Assembly: GCF_010389155.1 (NCBI RefSeq)
Contig: NC_057764.1
Location: 41,176,275 to 41,240,274, forward strand
DNA length: 64,000 nt
Direction: 5' to 3'
From: Erigeron canadensis
Lineage: Eukaryota > Streptophyta > Magnoliopsida > Asterales > Asteraceae
The notes beneath the pieces were generated by a model, which was not told the origin of the DNA, did not search any database, and was given only the letters and a program-made list of their open reading frames with translations. The position numbers and the translations under genes are program-made. Below, in pieces: positions 35,160 through 48,060 of this stretch (position 1 is the first letter of the stretch; each line of letters opens with the position of its first letter).

Positions 35160-36325
35160 ATTCTTTATTAATCTAGAGTTAATTGCAAGAATAGTTTTTA
35201 AGATTAACCTTTTTAGAAATTAACATAAAAATTCTCTTGTGGCTTTTTTTTCATCTTTTTTCATTTTTCCATGTGACATGGTTGCCAAAATTATTATCGG
35301 ACATCAGGCGACCTGTAGTGCTTTTCCAGAAGAAATTGTGAAAATGATAATGAGGTATACACGTCCACTGCACTCAGTAGTCCGCGTAGACATTATTATG
35401 ACATTTTATAACTTGAATTATATGCCGACTCTAGCTAGGGAAGAGTTGTCACTCGTGTTCTATGTCACATGGTATTGGCTTCTTCTATGTATGAGCCATG
35501 TCTACTAGCTCAGATTATCAGAATGTGTTAAGGATCCGTATTCGATTATGTCGGAGGAAACAGCATCTCTTTTTTCTTGTTCTTTTCTAATCAAATTGTT
35601 GACTGTTCTTTTTTCTTCATCGAATAAGAGCATGGGTGTAAGGATGAGGTTTGTGTATGAATAGATTTGGTTTAGTTTAGGTTTAGAAGAAACAAAGTAC
35701 GGAAAAATGTCACAATAATTTCAAGATCATTAGAAATAAAAACCAAAGGGAGAAATACGTATGTGTAGAAACTTGTGTCAAAGACTTCCACAACGATTTC
35801 TTACCTCCAAACCAAACGCAGTCGGCCTACTATTATTAAAGTTTAAACTTTTAAAATTTCGAGAAACAAATAATGTATAAAAACACGATAAATGTAATCT
35901 ACACAATTTTTTTTTTTGTCTAAATCTCAATGATTTTTAAGAGGATTTATCATTTTCCATTTCAAAAATCAAGTGGTCACCTACAAACATAGTCGACAAT
36001 CTATGTTCAGAAATAACAAACCCATTACCTACTATTGCTGTGTCCTCTCGAGTCACATTTGGTGAACAAAACTGAAGTTTGTGGTCCATATAGAAAGGAA
36101 CATTTTACATAATCAGGACAAATAAGTAAAGATAAAGAAAATGATTGATATTCCACTAATTCTCTTTCCAAATGTCATCATCATACTATTAGGCATATCT
36201 TTAGACATACCAATTAGGTTGATTTATCATTATCGGAAAGATAAACACAGCAAAGAGAACCTAAAGAAGAGTAAAAATAGACAAAGCAAAAAGAGATGAA
36301 ATCGCAAAAAGAGATTGTCTTGCTA
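35160..36325. other. YTH gene 3' flank; proximal copy of the duplication
   Basis: 35400-36320 is the proximal partner of 34030-34560. Short reading frames here have no family signal. Confidence 0.6.
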
Positions 36326-36775
36326 CTTTGATAGCATATTTTCATTCATTCTTTTAATTAAGAATTGTACACTTCGTTTTGGGGAGCAACTCAATAACCA
36401 TCTTGAAATAAACCAAAAAAAGAAAAAGAAAACTATGAACGCATCTTCAGACATAGCCTCAACTCCACCTGTCACCACCACCTCCCTTTTAGAAACGAGA
36501 AGGTGTGAGTAACCAGAAGGTTGCCTAAAGTCAAACAGTCAACTCCCATACTACAGCCTCCCTGAAATGCTGAAAATTATCATATTACTAAAAACAAGTG
36601 CTTTTTGCAATCTGACTGTCAGCAAACCACCTCATGATTTGATGTCGGTTGCCACCCCCATACGCCAAAAGATTACATGTGACTTCAACGCAACAATATC
36701 CAGGAGTTAATAATGTCTATGCAAACAATATCCGAGATCACAGATTCACCTATGCACCCAACTGTTACCAAATCT

Positions 36776-39700
36776 TTACTGTACTTTTTTTTCTTCCACA
36801 TGGAGGGACTCTGCAACTTTATCTGCAAGTTGACTTATTGAAATATCATTCACAGCAATGGGATCAGTTTTTGTAAAATCCTTCTCCTTTGATCTCTTTT
36901 CCTGCAAATCCTTCTCTCGCTCATCATAGTAACTAAAGTCATCTATGATTGATGTATCTGCGTCATGATCTTTAAATATTTTCAACATTGCAATACCGAC
37001 ATCTAGTTTCACCTACACAAGAAAGAGTGGAAGTGTAGAACTGATCAGAGACCAAAGCCAGCCCACAATTCATATCATAACAAAAGATAACATCACAATG
37101 ACAGGTTCTAGTTAAAAAGGGTATTTTTTGCACCAATCAGGTCGGGTTGACTCACCAAACACATTTTTGTCTATTTTTCGCGTAACTGTGAAATACAAAA
37201 GGGCTAGTTTAAATACAAAATACCATTTGTCACGTAATAGCTAGATATCTGATATAGAAGGTTTAATGCATTAAACATAACTTCACACACTTTCAACCCG
37301 TTCAAGTCATTCCCACCTAAGTTTTAATATGACTAATGCAAATATATAACACAACCCAACTTAAACCATGTAAACTGGCCGAAATTAGGATGTAAGGAAT
37401 CCGCTTTTAGACATAATAATTACCTCTTGGGAATCTCTGCTATGAGTGACAGGCTTGTTGTCATTATTTTCAAGAAGAATGTGTCGAAATCGACTGTTAG
37501 GGACATCCTTAATAATGTGCCACTTAACTTTAAACTGGCCACTCCACCTATCCTGCTGCCAATATTCTGCATCATTCACAAAATCTACAGGCCCAACCAT
37601 TTCAGCCACTCCACAGAACTGGCCACTGGCATTCACCTGTAAAGTAATCACAATAAACTCAATATGTAATGCATTTACACCCAAAAGACCACCAACATAT
37701 ACCAACATTTAGAAAACGTTCATGATTTGTGAGTATGTGCAAGCACAGACATATCACCACTGAAATTCAGTATGATAGATTCGGAGATTCCTTGATCAAC
37801 CCTGTACACAACATGATAATGTGTAGGGTAAAAGGCTTTGACGCCCCGTTGATATTCCATGCCATATGTTTCACACGTATAAAATAAAAGAAACCATATT
37901 CTAAGTGTGAGGCTTTTGAAAACGTACAGAAAAGAAGAGGAAGATTGGACAAGTGGTGCCAGCTTCTTTTGCTTCTTGATAAGCAGCATCCAGTTTTCTG
38001 TTTCCCAGTGGGGTACTGGCCCAAACACCGTACTTGATACTTTTATGGACATTGTCTTCACTAAAAGACTTTATTACAAAGAACTTTGCATTGTCATATG
38101 TTGTAACAAAATCAGGTCGATTGTAAAGCTCAATATCAACCCTTGAAGCAGGCTCACTTTTACCATCTCCATCAACACTATTAGTGTTTACCTTTGGCTT
38201 TGATGCCCTAGGTCCTCTGTTACGATCACTGGTAGTACCATGTGATTCACCAAGCATACTAATCCCATCCCTATGTCTCCCGCCTTTATCTGGAAAAAAA
38301 CGATTCAGACGACTAGCTTCCCCTTGGAAAACGGAACTACTATTATACCCACGGAAAGGTCCACTTTGTGGGTAGCGTCTTGTGGAGGAACCAGATACTG
38401 ACCCATAACCATATGCTGTTTGCTGCTGCGGAATCTGGAAATCAAGAACACAGTAAATGTAAAATCAGCAAGAAAACAGAAAACTAGATATCTCATACCC
38501 GTATATTATCACAATTAAATACAACTTATGTGGCTTGAAAAGGTTCAAAATCTTGAACCTTTTTACAATTAAATACAACTTAAGCTTTTTTTCCAACTAC
38601 AACCAAAAATTTAAGATATTTAATGCGAAATTGATTCACCAAGATTTGAAATGTTTAACCATAGTAAAGATTAGCTTATTAAAAGATTTCTGACGTAAAT
38701 TGTTGATGTGACAACCAACAACATTATGAACCTTTTACAGGTTAGATAACCTGATAATGTTGTTTTTGTGATCATAGCTAATGGGTAACAAGTGTTTGCA
38801 ACCTGACCCGGTATTCAACCCCTACCCTCTGGAATGGAGTACTGAAAAAAATCAAAAATGAAAGCATATTTAGCTCAAAAGAGGACAAACCTGACCAAAA
38901 ATGTGCTCATATGACCCAAGAATGCCTACTGGTGCTGGGTACAAGGATCCTGATGTGAGTGAAGATGCATAGCTACTTGTATCTGATGACATTGTTCGAT
39001 TTGGTACTGATTCTCCTGAGCCAATATCCCCAGGATACTTATAATATCCTAAATTATTATTTCCAGATGGGTTGGCTCCACCAACAGAGCCATACTGCAG
39101 ATAATAACCTGATCCAGGCCCCCAAAACATATTGTCAGCAAGAGCCTCTTGCCCACTGTTTGCAGGTGTTGAAAGATCGGTTGGAAGAGCAGAAGTAACA
39201 TGAGGAGAAACAGGTTGCGAGTAGAAATTTGGAGACATTGGGACTTGATGTGGTGAAAACAGCTGGCCATCAATCATTATTGGAGATAAAGGACTAGCAA
39301 CCGGAGAATACTGGCCATATGCCACCTGGGTGTCGAACCCATACGCAGGATGAAATAATAGCGATGCATTATCATTGTACATTGCCTACATCAGATAAAA
39401 AGACATGTTACTTTGATGGTTAGTAAAAATGAGAGAATGTTGATTCCTAGAAAATATATAATGTAGAGTATATACACTAACAAAATAGTATCCAGTCTCA
39501 CCGGAGGCACAATTTGCAAGTTATTGGCATGGACATAGTTTGAATAATCTCCCCAGTTAACAGAGCCATCATCATAACCTGATGCTGAAACACACAAAAT
39601 CACAGTAGATCATGAAATATCCCTATAATTCAAAGCAACTAGGAAATTGGGAAAGAAACATAGGCATTTAATATTAATATGAGCAAACAGCTAAGCACAT

Positions 39701-42032
39701 GAAACAAAAATAATCTTAATCAATAGCATCAATTATCGTCTACTCATCGTATGATGCTGGTAGGGGTGACCAAAAGGGTAGGTTGCTGGTAATGGGTCAA
39801 AATGGGTACTTTGTTGGTTATGTCAAATAGGTAAGATTGACCCGAAACATTCTTTATCCAATAACTTGTTTAAAATATGATATACTACGATGCAACAAAC
39901 CCGATAATTATCTAATAAGATGCTTTGGCAGGTTTTGGGTAAGTGGAAAAGCCCAGCCAGGCCATCATTTTAGTGACCTTAATGCACACGACACATCGAT
40001 CCAAATTCCAAAAGAATCACCACCCTAAACCCTTGAAGGATTCTGGATTACTATGTTATGATCCCACATCGGCCAAGTAAAAGATTGGTTAGTAATTAAT
40101 AAGAATACGCTTTTGGGACTTCGGAGTGATATCTACACTTACTTTATGGCTTGATATGAACCTATTATGGGATGGGTTCATATCATATTTGGCTGGCCAG
40201 GTGGCCCCATAAGTTGCAGATTACAGACTTCAAACTTAGGAATCTCCTCTGGAGACTCCCAAGACCTTGCTGACAGGGCATCCCCTGTGGTATTTAATTC
40301 AATTCCCTTCAGGAGATTTTTGACCCATTAAACCTGTTTGTTTAGCTATTCTTTGTTTTGCCTGATTGTTTATTGAAGGTAAAACATAACATGAATCAAA
40401 ATCACTTCCTCAAGATAACAGATAGCCACAAATGAAATCACAGTAAGACCAGACTCTTATGCATGGCCTTTGTAACATTAATAAAAGCCAGATGTTACTA
40501 AAAAAGAAGCTAACCTCCATAGAAGTAGGTCTGCTCTGGAGGAGTATAAAAACTCGATGGATTTACAGATGTCTGAGCTCCACTAGCATTCATGGACCCC
40601 ACAATAGCTGCATCCGGAGAAGGATTCGGAGAAACAATCCTTTCATGTTTGGGAGAAAGTGGCTGATAATACAAATAAAACAATAAATGTAGGCTATTTG
40701 TAACAATCGAATGGGAATTAATAACTAAATTGAGCAACCAACAAGTACCTTATCCATGAAGTTATCCGACCCAATCCCGTCACCTGCTGAAATTGTCATA
40801 ATTGTCGAGTTACTAAGTTAGTGATACCAGAGATTAAGAAAAGCACACAACTAGTCTATTTAAGAGTTAAGATCAAAATACATTTCACAACCGCCAACAT
40901 GTCATCATGCTGGCATGGTGCAGAGAACCAATCAATATAGTAAAAACTGATGATATTACTCATCATGGCTCTCTCTTTCACTCACTCACTGCTGGATTGT
41001 GGACGTTTGAGAAGGATTCATAGAAACAATCCTTTCATGTTTCCGTCATATCATTGTTTTCAGTCAACCTAATTTGTTTTCCATGAGACGTAAACAACAG
41101 CATTCCTATAAACGTCAATAACCAAAGACGTAACAAAGAAATTCATGGTCATAGGCCTCACGTACTCTTATAGGGTGTTCAGAATTCCATATTCTTTGCT
41201 TATGGCTTAAAAGCTATGTTCGAAATAATCAGAAATCACCGAGCTTAAAGCTAAGAGTATTTTTCCTTTAAAATTAACTAAAAGGCACTTAAAACGCAAA
41301 AACTTCAAGCTGCATTTTGGCTTACAAAAACACAATAAACTATACACACTCCTAAACACCCTCTACACTTAATCTGATTTGTTATACTTATCATACCAAA
41401 CAATAACTCATAACCAACACGTATCCTACAAATTTGGATGCAGAGACAACCCAAGACAGTATTCTACAAAGTATCAACTACCAATGATATATCAGCACTT
41501 ACATGGCCACATGCATCACAAACTGATACATTTCGTTTATCTTACTAGCATATCTTCACATTGAAGAAATCACTACTTCTTCAAAGTCAACATCTATCAA
41601 AAAACAAGATCCAAAACCAAAACAAAGATATCTACTGATCCAATACCATCTCTACTGATCCAAATTTCAACAACATTAAACATTACCAAAAAAGCCCTAA
41701 TTCAATAAACACAAACCCTAATTCCCAAAATGTATAACTTAAAAAACTAATAAAAACCAAAAAAAATTACATACACAATTAAAAAATACAAGATCCCATC
41801 AAGCCCATATCAAAAAAACAATCAAAATTGCAATAAATCAAAAAAGTTTCAATCTTTTGAACAATAATCAATAAAAAAAAACAAGATTTTACATAATCAT
41901 CTTTAACAAAATTCAAAAATAATAAATAAAAATATATTAAGTGTTAAATAGATACATACCAGGATGTAAAGGCAAAGATGAAATTGAAGCAGGAGAGACT
42001 CGATCTTTTCCTTGTTGACCTTTTTCTTCCAT
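36776..42032 (-). CDS. ECT: YTH-domain m6A reader, ECT family
   Basis: Eight exons: 42032-41960, 40786-40749, 40662-40515, 39584-39502, 39385-38891, 38434-37928, 37636-37424 and 37012-36776. They join in frame to 597 residues with GT-AG borders throughout. The N-terminal two thirds are rich in Tyr, Pro, Gly, Ser and Gln, as in the disordered region of plant ECT proteins. The YTH domain spans about residues 385-520 and binds N6-methyladenosine in mRNA. Trp417, Trp474 and Trp479 have the same spacing (57 and 5) as the aromatic cage of Arabidopsis ECT2. A charged tail with a Lys/Glu helix ([16 protein letters not shown]) follows. Expected in cytoplasm, affecting mRNA fate. Two broken partial copies lie at 20.7-22.2 and 34.6-35.0 kb. 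Which ECT paralogue it is cannot be settled here. Confidence 0.93.
40060..40150. repeat. Possible LTR or TRIM remnant in YTH intron 3
   Basis: TGTTATGATCCCACATCGGC resembles the start of plant LTR/TRIM elements (TGTT..GATCCCACATCGG). It lies in a stretch of intron absent from the 22.1 kb copy, whose homology stops at parent position 39904. The other end is not identified. Confidence 0.3.
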
Positions 42033-44945
42033 TATTTTTATTTTATTATTTATTTAAAACGCATAAAATCAAATTAAAATAAATCTTTATCAATTAATAA
42101 TCATAGAAAGAAACAAAAGATTGAAATAAAAAAAGAATTCGAATTCGAATTCTTCATGTATTAATAACAATAATGATACTATAATAATATCAAAAAACAA
42201 TCAGCAGAGAAAGAAGAATTGATTTATTCATTATTATTGAGAATAAAAAAAAAAATGTATATGGAAAGGGTTTTAGGTCATTTATTTTTAATATTTATAT
42301 TTATTTATTTATATAGATACAGATTTGTACATGTACACGTAGTTGTGCGTGTGTCTAATGAAACTTCTCCTTCTTTTCCCATTTTTGGCTTTTCCTTTTA
42401 CCTACTTTATTTTTTCAATGAACATATGAGGGTTTTTAGGAAAATAAAAATGTGCTTAGAATTTTGGATTTTTAGGAAAATAAAAGTGAAAATTTCACAT
42501 ATTAATTTTTTTAATATTTCGATAAATGATTTAAACCTATATTTTTATGTATTAAAATTAACATATTGAGGGTTTTATTTAAATTGAGTGTGTAAAAACT
42601 CATACTCGTTTCTTTTTTTTTAAAATTACATTTTTGAAAAGTTTGGTTTTAGAAATAATCAAAATGTCATATGTATTTAAGATGGAGCGAGATGTTTTGG
42701 TTTTTCTTTTCAAAAAAATATGTAAATAATTCAAATAGTTTTTTTAGAACGACATTAGTGTCATTCAATAATTCAAAGATAAAACAATGTATTATTTTAA
42801 TTGGATTTACACTACCGCAAAATAACTCTTCCAGGAAGAATCTCACATACATGTCAACCACAAGGTTCAAGATTTTTAATCCGTAAATAAAACTTCAAAT
42901 ACATCCGACTATTAAACTGTTTTCATTTGAACTTTTAACAAAGCTAGAATATGATTTTGAGAAACTACAAATAACATTAGTTTTATCACTTTATGCACAA
43001 TTATGAAAAGGGCCATACTTACTGACAGATTTGAATGAAAAAAGATAACGTACATATTGACATATTGTAGTTTAGAAAATGAAAGACCGTCAAGTTAATA
43101 CATGTTCACCTTGACTTAAAAAAAAGTATTTAGGCCTTTAGGGTCAAATATATACCTCATTTGCAAACTTTTAACTTTATCAACAAATATCCTCACAAAA
43201 TAAAGTATGATATATCCTTTTTGGCCTAACAACCCTTTTAGTTTCTTTTTAAATTTTAACATATGTGATGCATTTATTTATTTATTTTTCATCTTTTCAG
43301 CCATTGATGTTTATACATATGTATAGTTAGTAGGATTATTATGAGTTTAAATTAGTATCATCTATCTTTTTAAACTTTTTTTGTTTTATATCTTCTTTTC
43401 CTAGCCCAAACACACAAGTCATCCCTTTATGCTCAGTAAATTCATTAGCCATGACAGGAATTTTTTAAGGTTGCGTTTATGGGTAATGAAGTCAAATAAA
43501 TTCATTAGTCATGAGTCATAACAGACAATTTATTTAGGTTGTGTTTATGGGTAGTGAAGTCAAATAACAAAATTTTGATGTTTACCACCTAACTGACAAA
43601 TTGCTAAAAAAAATTTCTTTGTTATACTGAACAACAGCTAACTAAAACATACCACGTACTTATTTGATCTATATTTAATTAGTTCTAGTTATTTGTTTAT
43701 GTATGTCTAATTGTTGGATGTAATTGAAAAATGGAACGCTAGCTTTAGCAAATCTTCACCCTTAAACTATCCATGGATCGCGTTATTTGGTTTGTCTTAA
43801 TTGGATTTGAGCGATAAGTATAGCCCACGGATTGGGAGGAAAGAAGTTGGGCTAAGCTATGGGCTGGGCTACTTGTTGGGATACATAGTTTTGCACTTTT
43901 GCTAGAATGTGCTAAAAAAACATGTTACAACGTCAGTACGTCACAAAACATCGAAACAAAATCAAGTCCAATTAGTAACGTATAACTCTAATTACTTACT
44001 CTAATAAAAAAATAGATTGTGAATAGTGTTTTTTATCTTTTTGTGCCAACAAACATTGCATAGCTTATATATTTAATGATCAGATAAATAAAAAAAAGTT
44101 GAAGATAGATGGAGTGGTAAAACAGTCATTTTTACATAGGTCAATGGGTCAAATCTTTGCATCATCTTTTCCAATTTTTTTTCTTCTTACTTTCTTAAAT
44201 TACATAAAGCCCCCTGATTTTTTGGAAAATGTTACCAGCAGTCCTTTTTACTTTTTTTTTCTTTTTAAACCCTTAAAGTTTATATCTCATGAAATAACAT
44301 TATTTTGTAACTTTTTGTAATTTTTGTACCATAAGTTTTATACTTTATAAAAATGACATATGAGTTGTAAGTTATGTTATCTTTCACATTTATTTTATAT
44401 ATTTAGTCTTTTCTTTAACTTTTGTTTAATTTTTTGCTTTTTTGGCTTGTATTTTATTTTTTTTATATACTTTGTAACATTATAATTTTTGTAACATTAT
44501 GTTTATAACAAATATTTAGTTATTTTTTTTTAAGTTTTGTTTTACATATATGTTTTCCAATTTTCTTTTCGCTGTAATTTCTTTATTCTTTTTTGACTCT
44601 TGAGGTTTTTTTTAAAGTTATCTTCCAAATGAATAGTATTTGATATGTGACAACTTTATTTTTTTACCAATTGTTTTTATATTGAATTAAATGAATACCA
44701 TATGTTCGTTTGAAATAGTTTGTGGTTCTATTTTTTATCCATACACATAAACGCGCTATCAAAAGCCGATGTTGCCTAGCGGGCAGCTCGGGCTTCCTAG
44801 TTATTAATAAAGTCCCTTCCACGTAACAATAATTCAACTATTCTGGCTAATAATCGTATGTTAACTGTAAACTACTAACTACTAACTCGTTGTTAGAAAA
44901 ATAAATAAAATCGTACTAATGTTGCGTGTTGACTATTGAAAGATA
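42033..44945. other. Intergenic region between the YTH and P450 genes
   Basis: The first 200 bases are the probable promoter and leader of the minus-strand YTH gene. 43446-43567 holds two copies of a unit of about 70 bp (AGGTTG.GTTTATGGGTA.TG onward). The rest is AT-rich with no supported gene. Confidence 0.55.
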
Positions 44946-45202
44946 CTCTCTTCGTCCCACCAAATGTGTCATATTTTAAATTTTCAAAGTCTTTATTTAT
45001 AAACTTTGACCTTATATATTTTGATTTGTGTTATATAATATTCGATAAAAATTATACCAATAAAACATACATTTAAAAGTCTATCAATTCATATAATTTT
45101 CATCAAATATTATAAAATACAAATCAAAATATTTAAGGTCAAAGTATATATAGGAAGACTTTGCAAATTCAAAAGAGAACACATTTAGTGGGACGGAGAA
45201 AA
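44946..45202. mobile_element. Stowaway MITE with TA target duplication
   Basis: 257 bp. The left end CTCTCTTCGTCCCACCAAAT is mirrored by the right end ATTTAGTGGGACGGAGAAAA. The dinucleotide TA flanks both ends (44944-44945 and 45203-45204). This is the CTCCCTCCGTCCC-type terminus of Stowaway elements (Tc1/mariner group). The inner AAAATTTTGA.. arms are also complementary. It lies 0.2 kb from the 3' end of the P450 gene. Confidence 0.88.
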
Positions 45203-45377
45203 TAGTATTATTATGTATCAAGTCATCAACGTATAGGACATGTATATTCGCGGTTTTTAAAATAAAAGAATACATTATTTTTTGTAAAAGGGAAATACAG
45301 AAATACATTATTTCAAATAGACTCTCTTCATGTTATTTCATATCAAAAGCACAAATATGTGTTCCAACCGGCCATCT

Positions 45378-47075
45378 TCAAGCTTTACGTGGATAAAGAC
45401 GAATTGGAAGACCCTTGGCTGGGCTAGGCATCGGGTTGACGACAATTTGCTCATCGGGGATAATTTTCTCCCATTTAAACTTTGTCACGAGATGATGCAT
45501 AAAAATGAGAGTTTCTAATCGAGCATACTCTTTTCCAGGACACATTCTTGGTCCTCCCCCAAATGGCACAAACGTATATGGTGCTGGTCCGCTGCCTTCA
45601 AATCTTGACGGGTCAAATTTTTGAGGTTCTGGAAAGAACTCCGGATTCTTATGAGTTGAGTTTGCACTCCAATATAACTATAGAAAACAAAAAGGAAAGT
45701 TGATTAGCTAGCAGCCATATACACAAATGCAAACTAACCCATAAAACCATACACATATATGGACTGATTTTATACAAATTTTGGTTATTTTTTGTTGTTT
45801 TTGATCAAGGATATACACAAAAGTTAATTACCTTCCAGCCCTTGGGGATCGAATAGCCGTTGTACATGAAATCAGTGATGGCTTCTCTAAAGGCGCCTTG
45901 GAGAGGCGGGGCTAATCTAAGAACTTCACACGCAACGTTCCATGAGTACTTCATCTTTGATAAATCCTCCCAGTTCAGAAGCTCTCCAGGGGCTTTAGAT
46001 TTCACAATTTCCATTTGTTCTGCATAATGTACATGTTTATCAATAATAAAAATTGATATTGATGTAGCCAACCTTATATATATGTTTGATTTTATTAATT
46101 TAATCTACTGAAGTCTTCTATACCTTTGTAGACTCCGTCGTAGATATCAGGTAACTCAGCAAGATACTTAACGATAAAAGCACAAGCTGAACTTGCAGTG
46201 TCATGACCACCGATCAGCAACCCTAGTATCTTATCAGCAACATCATATTCTGCCATGAACTTGCCTTCTTCATCGCTAAAAAGAAGCATATGTGACAATA
46301 TGTCTTGGGTTGGTGTTGCGTTCCCTTCAGCCAAATCAATTTTCCTTTGCTTCACAATGGCTAAGAGTTCTTTTCGTATAAAGTTTGCAGCGTTAATACC
46401 TTTCCGGAATGGTGTCCCAGGAAGATCAATGGGGATTGCAAGAAGGCCCGAAGCAATGCTTTCAAATGGGACTGATAAGTATTTGACTCGATCAGGGTCA
46501 TCAATACTAATAAAGATCTTGCAAGCAAGCCAGAAAGTGAAGTTCTTAGTCAGTTCGTAAGTCACAATTTGTTCTTTCCCTTCCCATCCTCTGGCAAAGT
46601 GTTGTTGTGTCACGACGTCCATAATTGGAACATAACGGTGCAAGGCTTCGGGCTTGAAGAAGTTTGGAAGCATTTTTCTCATCTTAATGGCTTCTATCTT
46701 GGAAGTTTTGTCAGATGAAGGAAAGATTTTATCAACTGATGCAGGCCACCATCCTTGTACAAGTTTGTTCTCATTTGAAAACAAGAACTTGTTACCTTGG
46801 GCACCACAGAACACTGCAGCATCTTCTAGCATGAGAGATGTTCTAAACACAACAGGCGAAAACTTAGACATGCGATCAAATATGAACTTTTCTGGATGAC
46901 CTTTCCATCCGGTGGCAAGAAACTCAAAACTTTCACCGATTATGGGCCATCCTGTTCCACCAGGTGGAAGTACTTTTCCTTCTTGGGTTGGTTTGGACTT
47001 GAAAAAGAAAAAATGAATAGAGACAGAAACAACAATAACAAAAAGAGATAAGAGAGATGCATAAAAGATATCCAT
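45378..47075 (-). CDS. CYP716A: Cytochrome P450, CYP716A subfamily (triterpene oxidase)
   Basis: Three exons, 47075-46124, 46019-45832 and 45677-45378, join in frame to 479 residues, the usual length of the subfamily. An N-terminal membrane anchor (about residues 4-26) is followed by the proline-rich hinge [13 protein letters not shown]. Core motifs: I-helix GGHDT (289-293), ExxR (Glu349, Arg352), FDPSRF, and the haem loop [10 protein letters not shown] (419-428, Cys426). [11 protein letters not shown] and the C-terminal [15 protein letters not shown] are typical of CYP716A, endoplasmic-reticulum enzymes that oxidise amyrin-type triterpenes, often at C-28. Regiospecificity cannot be read from sequence. 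ATG 47075 is chosen because the frame upstream has only a TTG and the family begins MD(L/I)F. No oxidosqualene cyclase lies nearby, so no cluster is seen. Confidence 0.93.
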
Positions 47076-47146
47076 TTTGAGAGTTTGTTTTGCCAAGTTC
47101 TTTACACTTTCTTGGTGTGTGTTTTAAAATGAAAACTAAAGACTGG

Positions 47147-47154
47147 TATATAAA
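47147..47154 (-). promoter_or_regulatory. TATA box of the CYP716A gene
   Basis: TTTATATA on the minus strand, 72 bases before the ATG; this would place the transcript start about 40 bases before the start codon. Confidence 0.6.
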
Positions 47155-48060
47155 GAGTGTATGTGAAAGTGACAATTAAGGTGAACAGACCATAAGGTTA
47201 TAAAAGATGCTTGGTTTGAAACCTACATGGGAGATGGATGTCAAAATGGTGAATCTTTAGATGTTGACTTGAAGTTTGATGCATTAATTACAATACAATA
47301 TTACATAGCATGGCTTGAAGCATTAGTCCTTTTTAGAAGATCCTTGATTTGTTTTATTTTAGTTCTGTTGACTACTAAAAAAGAGTCAAAGTATCCCAAT
47401 TCTTGTCATTGTCTTCGTCTATAGACTCTCCTGAAATTCGTTTTTAGTTTTCAATCAGATTTTGTCCGAGTCATTTGATTAACTAGGTGCCTGTTTTTTA
47501 AAGGCAAACAAGAGTTATATTACAAAACAACCAGTAAGATAGGCGCTAGTAAAGTAATTATACGAGCAAAGAAATGAGGAGCATGGGTTTCCAATCCATA
47601 GGAACATAGAAGCTTGATATCACCTATGAGACTATGAGAGTGTTGGTGCGGACAACTTTAAAGTAGTGCCATGTCCCGTATCTATGTAAAAGAAGATCCA
47701 CAAGAATTATTAAACTTACCAAAACAAACGTATATTTCATTTCTAAGCAGAAAGAATGTGTGTTGTAAACTGACATTCTCCATAAACGAAAACTATTGCA
47801 ATCATATGGTCTTATGTATAGCTGCATGGATAATTATGATCATGCTTGTATCAAATGACTAAAATTACAATGTGCATTACAAAAGTTACATGTTTAACTG
47901 ATTAACCAACTACTGAGAATAGTTTGCATGGTACATAAAGAACGAAACTAAGCTGCAGATTCCAGATCACAAAGATATCAAAGCTCAAATGTTGTATGAT
48001 ACTCGGTCAAGCACAACAAACAGCGTAATATATTAAGATCACATACAAATCTGGATTGGT
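47155..48060. other. Intergenic; no supported gene
   Basis: This stretch holds the upstream region of the P450 gene and the probable 3' untranslated region of the prefoldin gene. Reading frames here are short and unrelated to any family I know. Confidence 0.6.

Noticed and set aside
38305..38496. Alternative minus-strand reading frame across YTH exon 6
   Set aside because: It is a shadow of the exon in another frame and lacks any family similarity; the YTH frame is continuous.
44760..44830. Possible tRNA gene around GCCTAGCGGGCAGCTCGGGC
   Set aside because: No cloverleaf can be drawn with matching acceptor and T arms.
46255..46899. Plus-strand frames opposite the P450
   Set aside because: They are antisense shadows of the P450 exon with no motif.
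47073..47096. A longer P450 start, seven codons upstream
   Set aside because: The upstream codon is TTG; the first ATG in frame is at 47075 and agrees with the family start.
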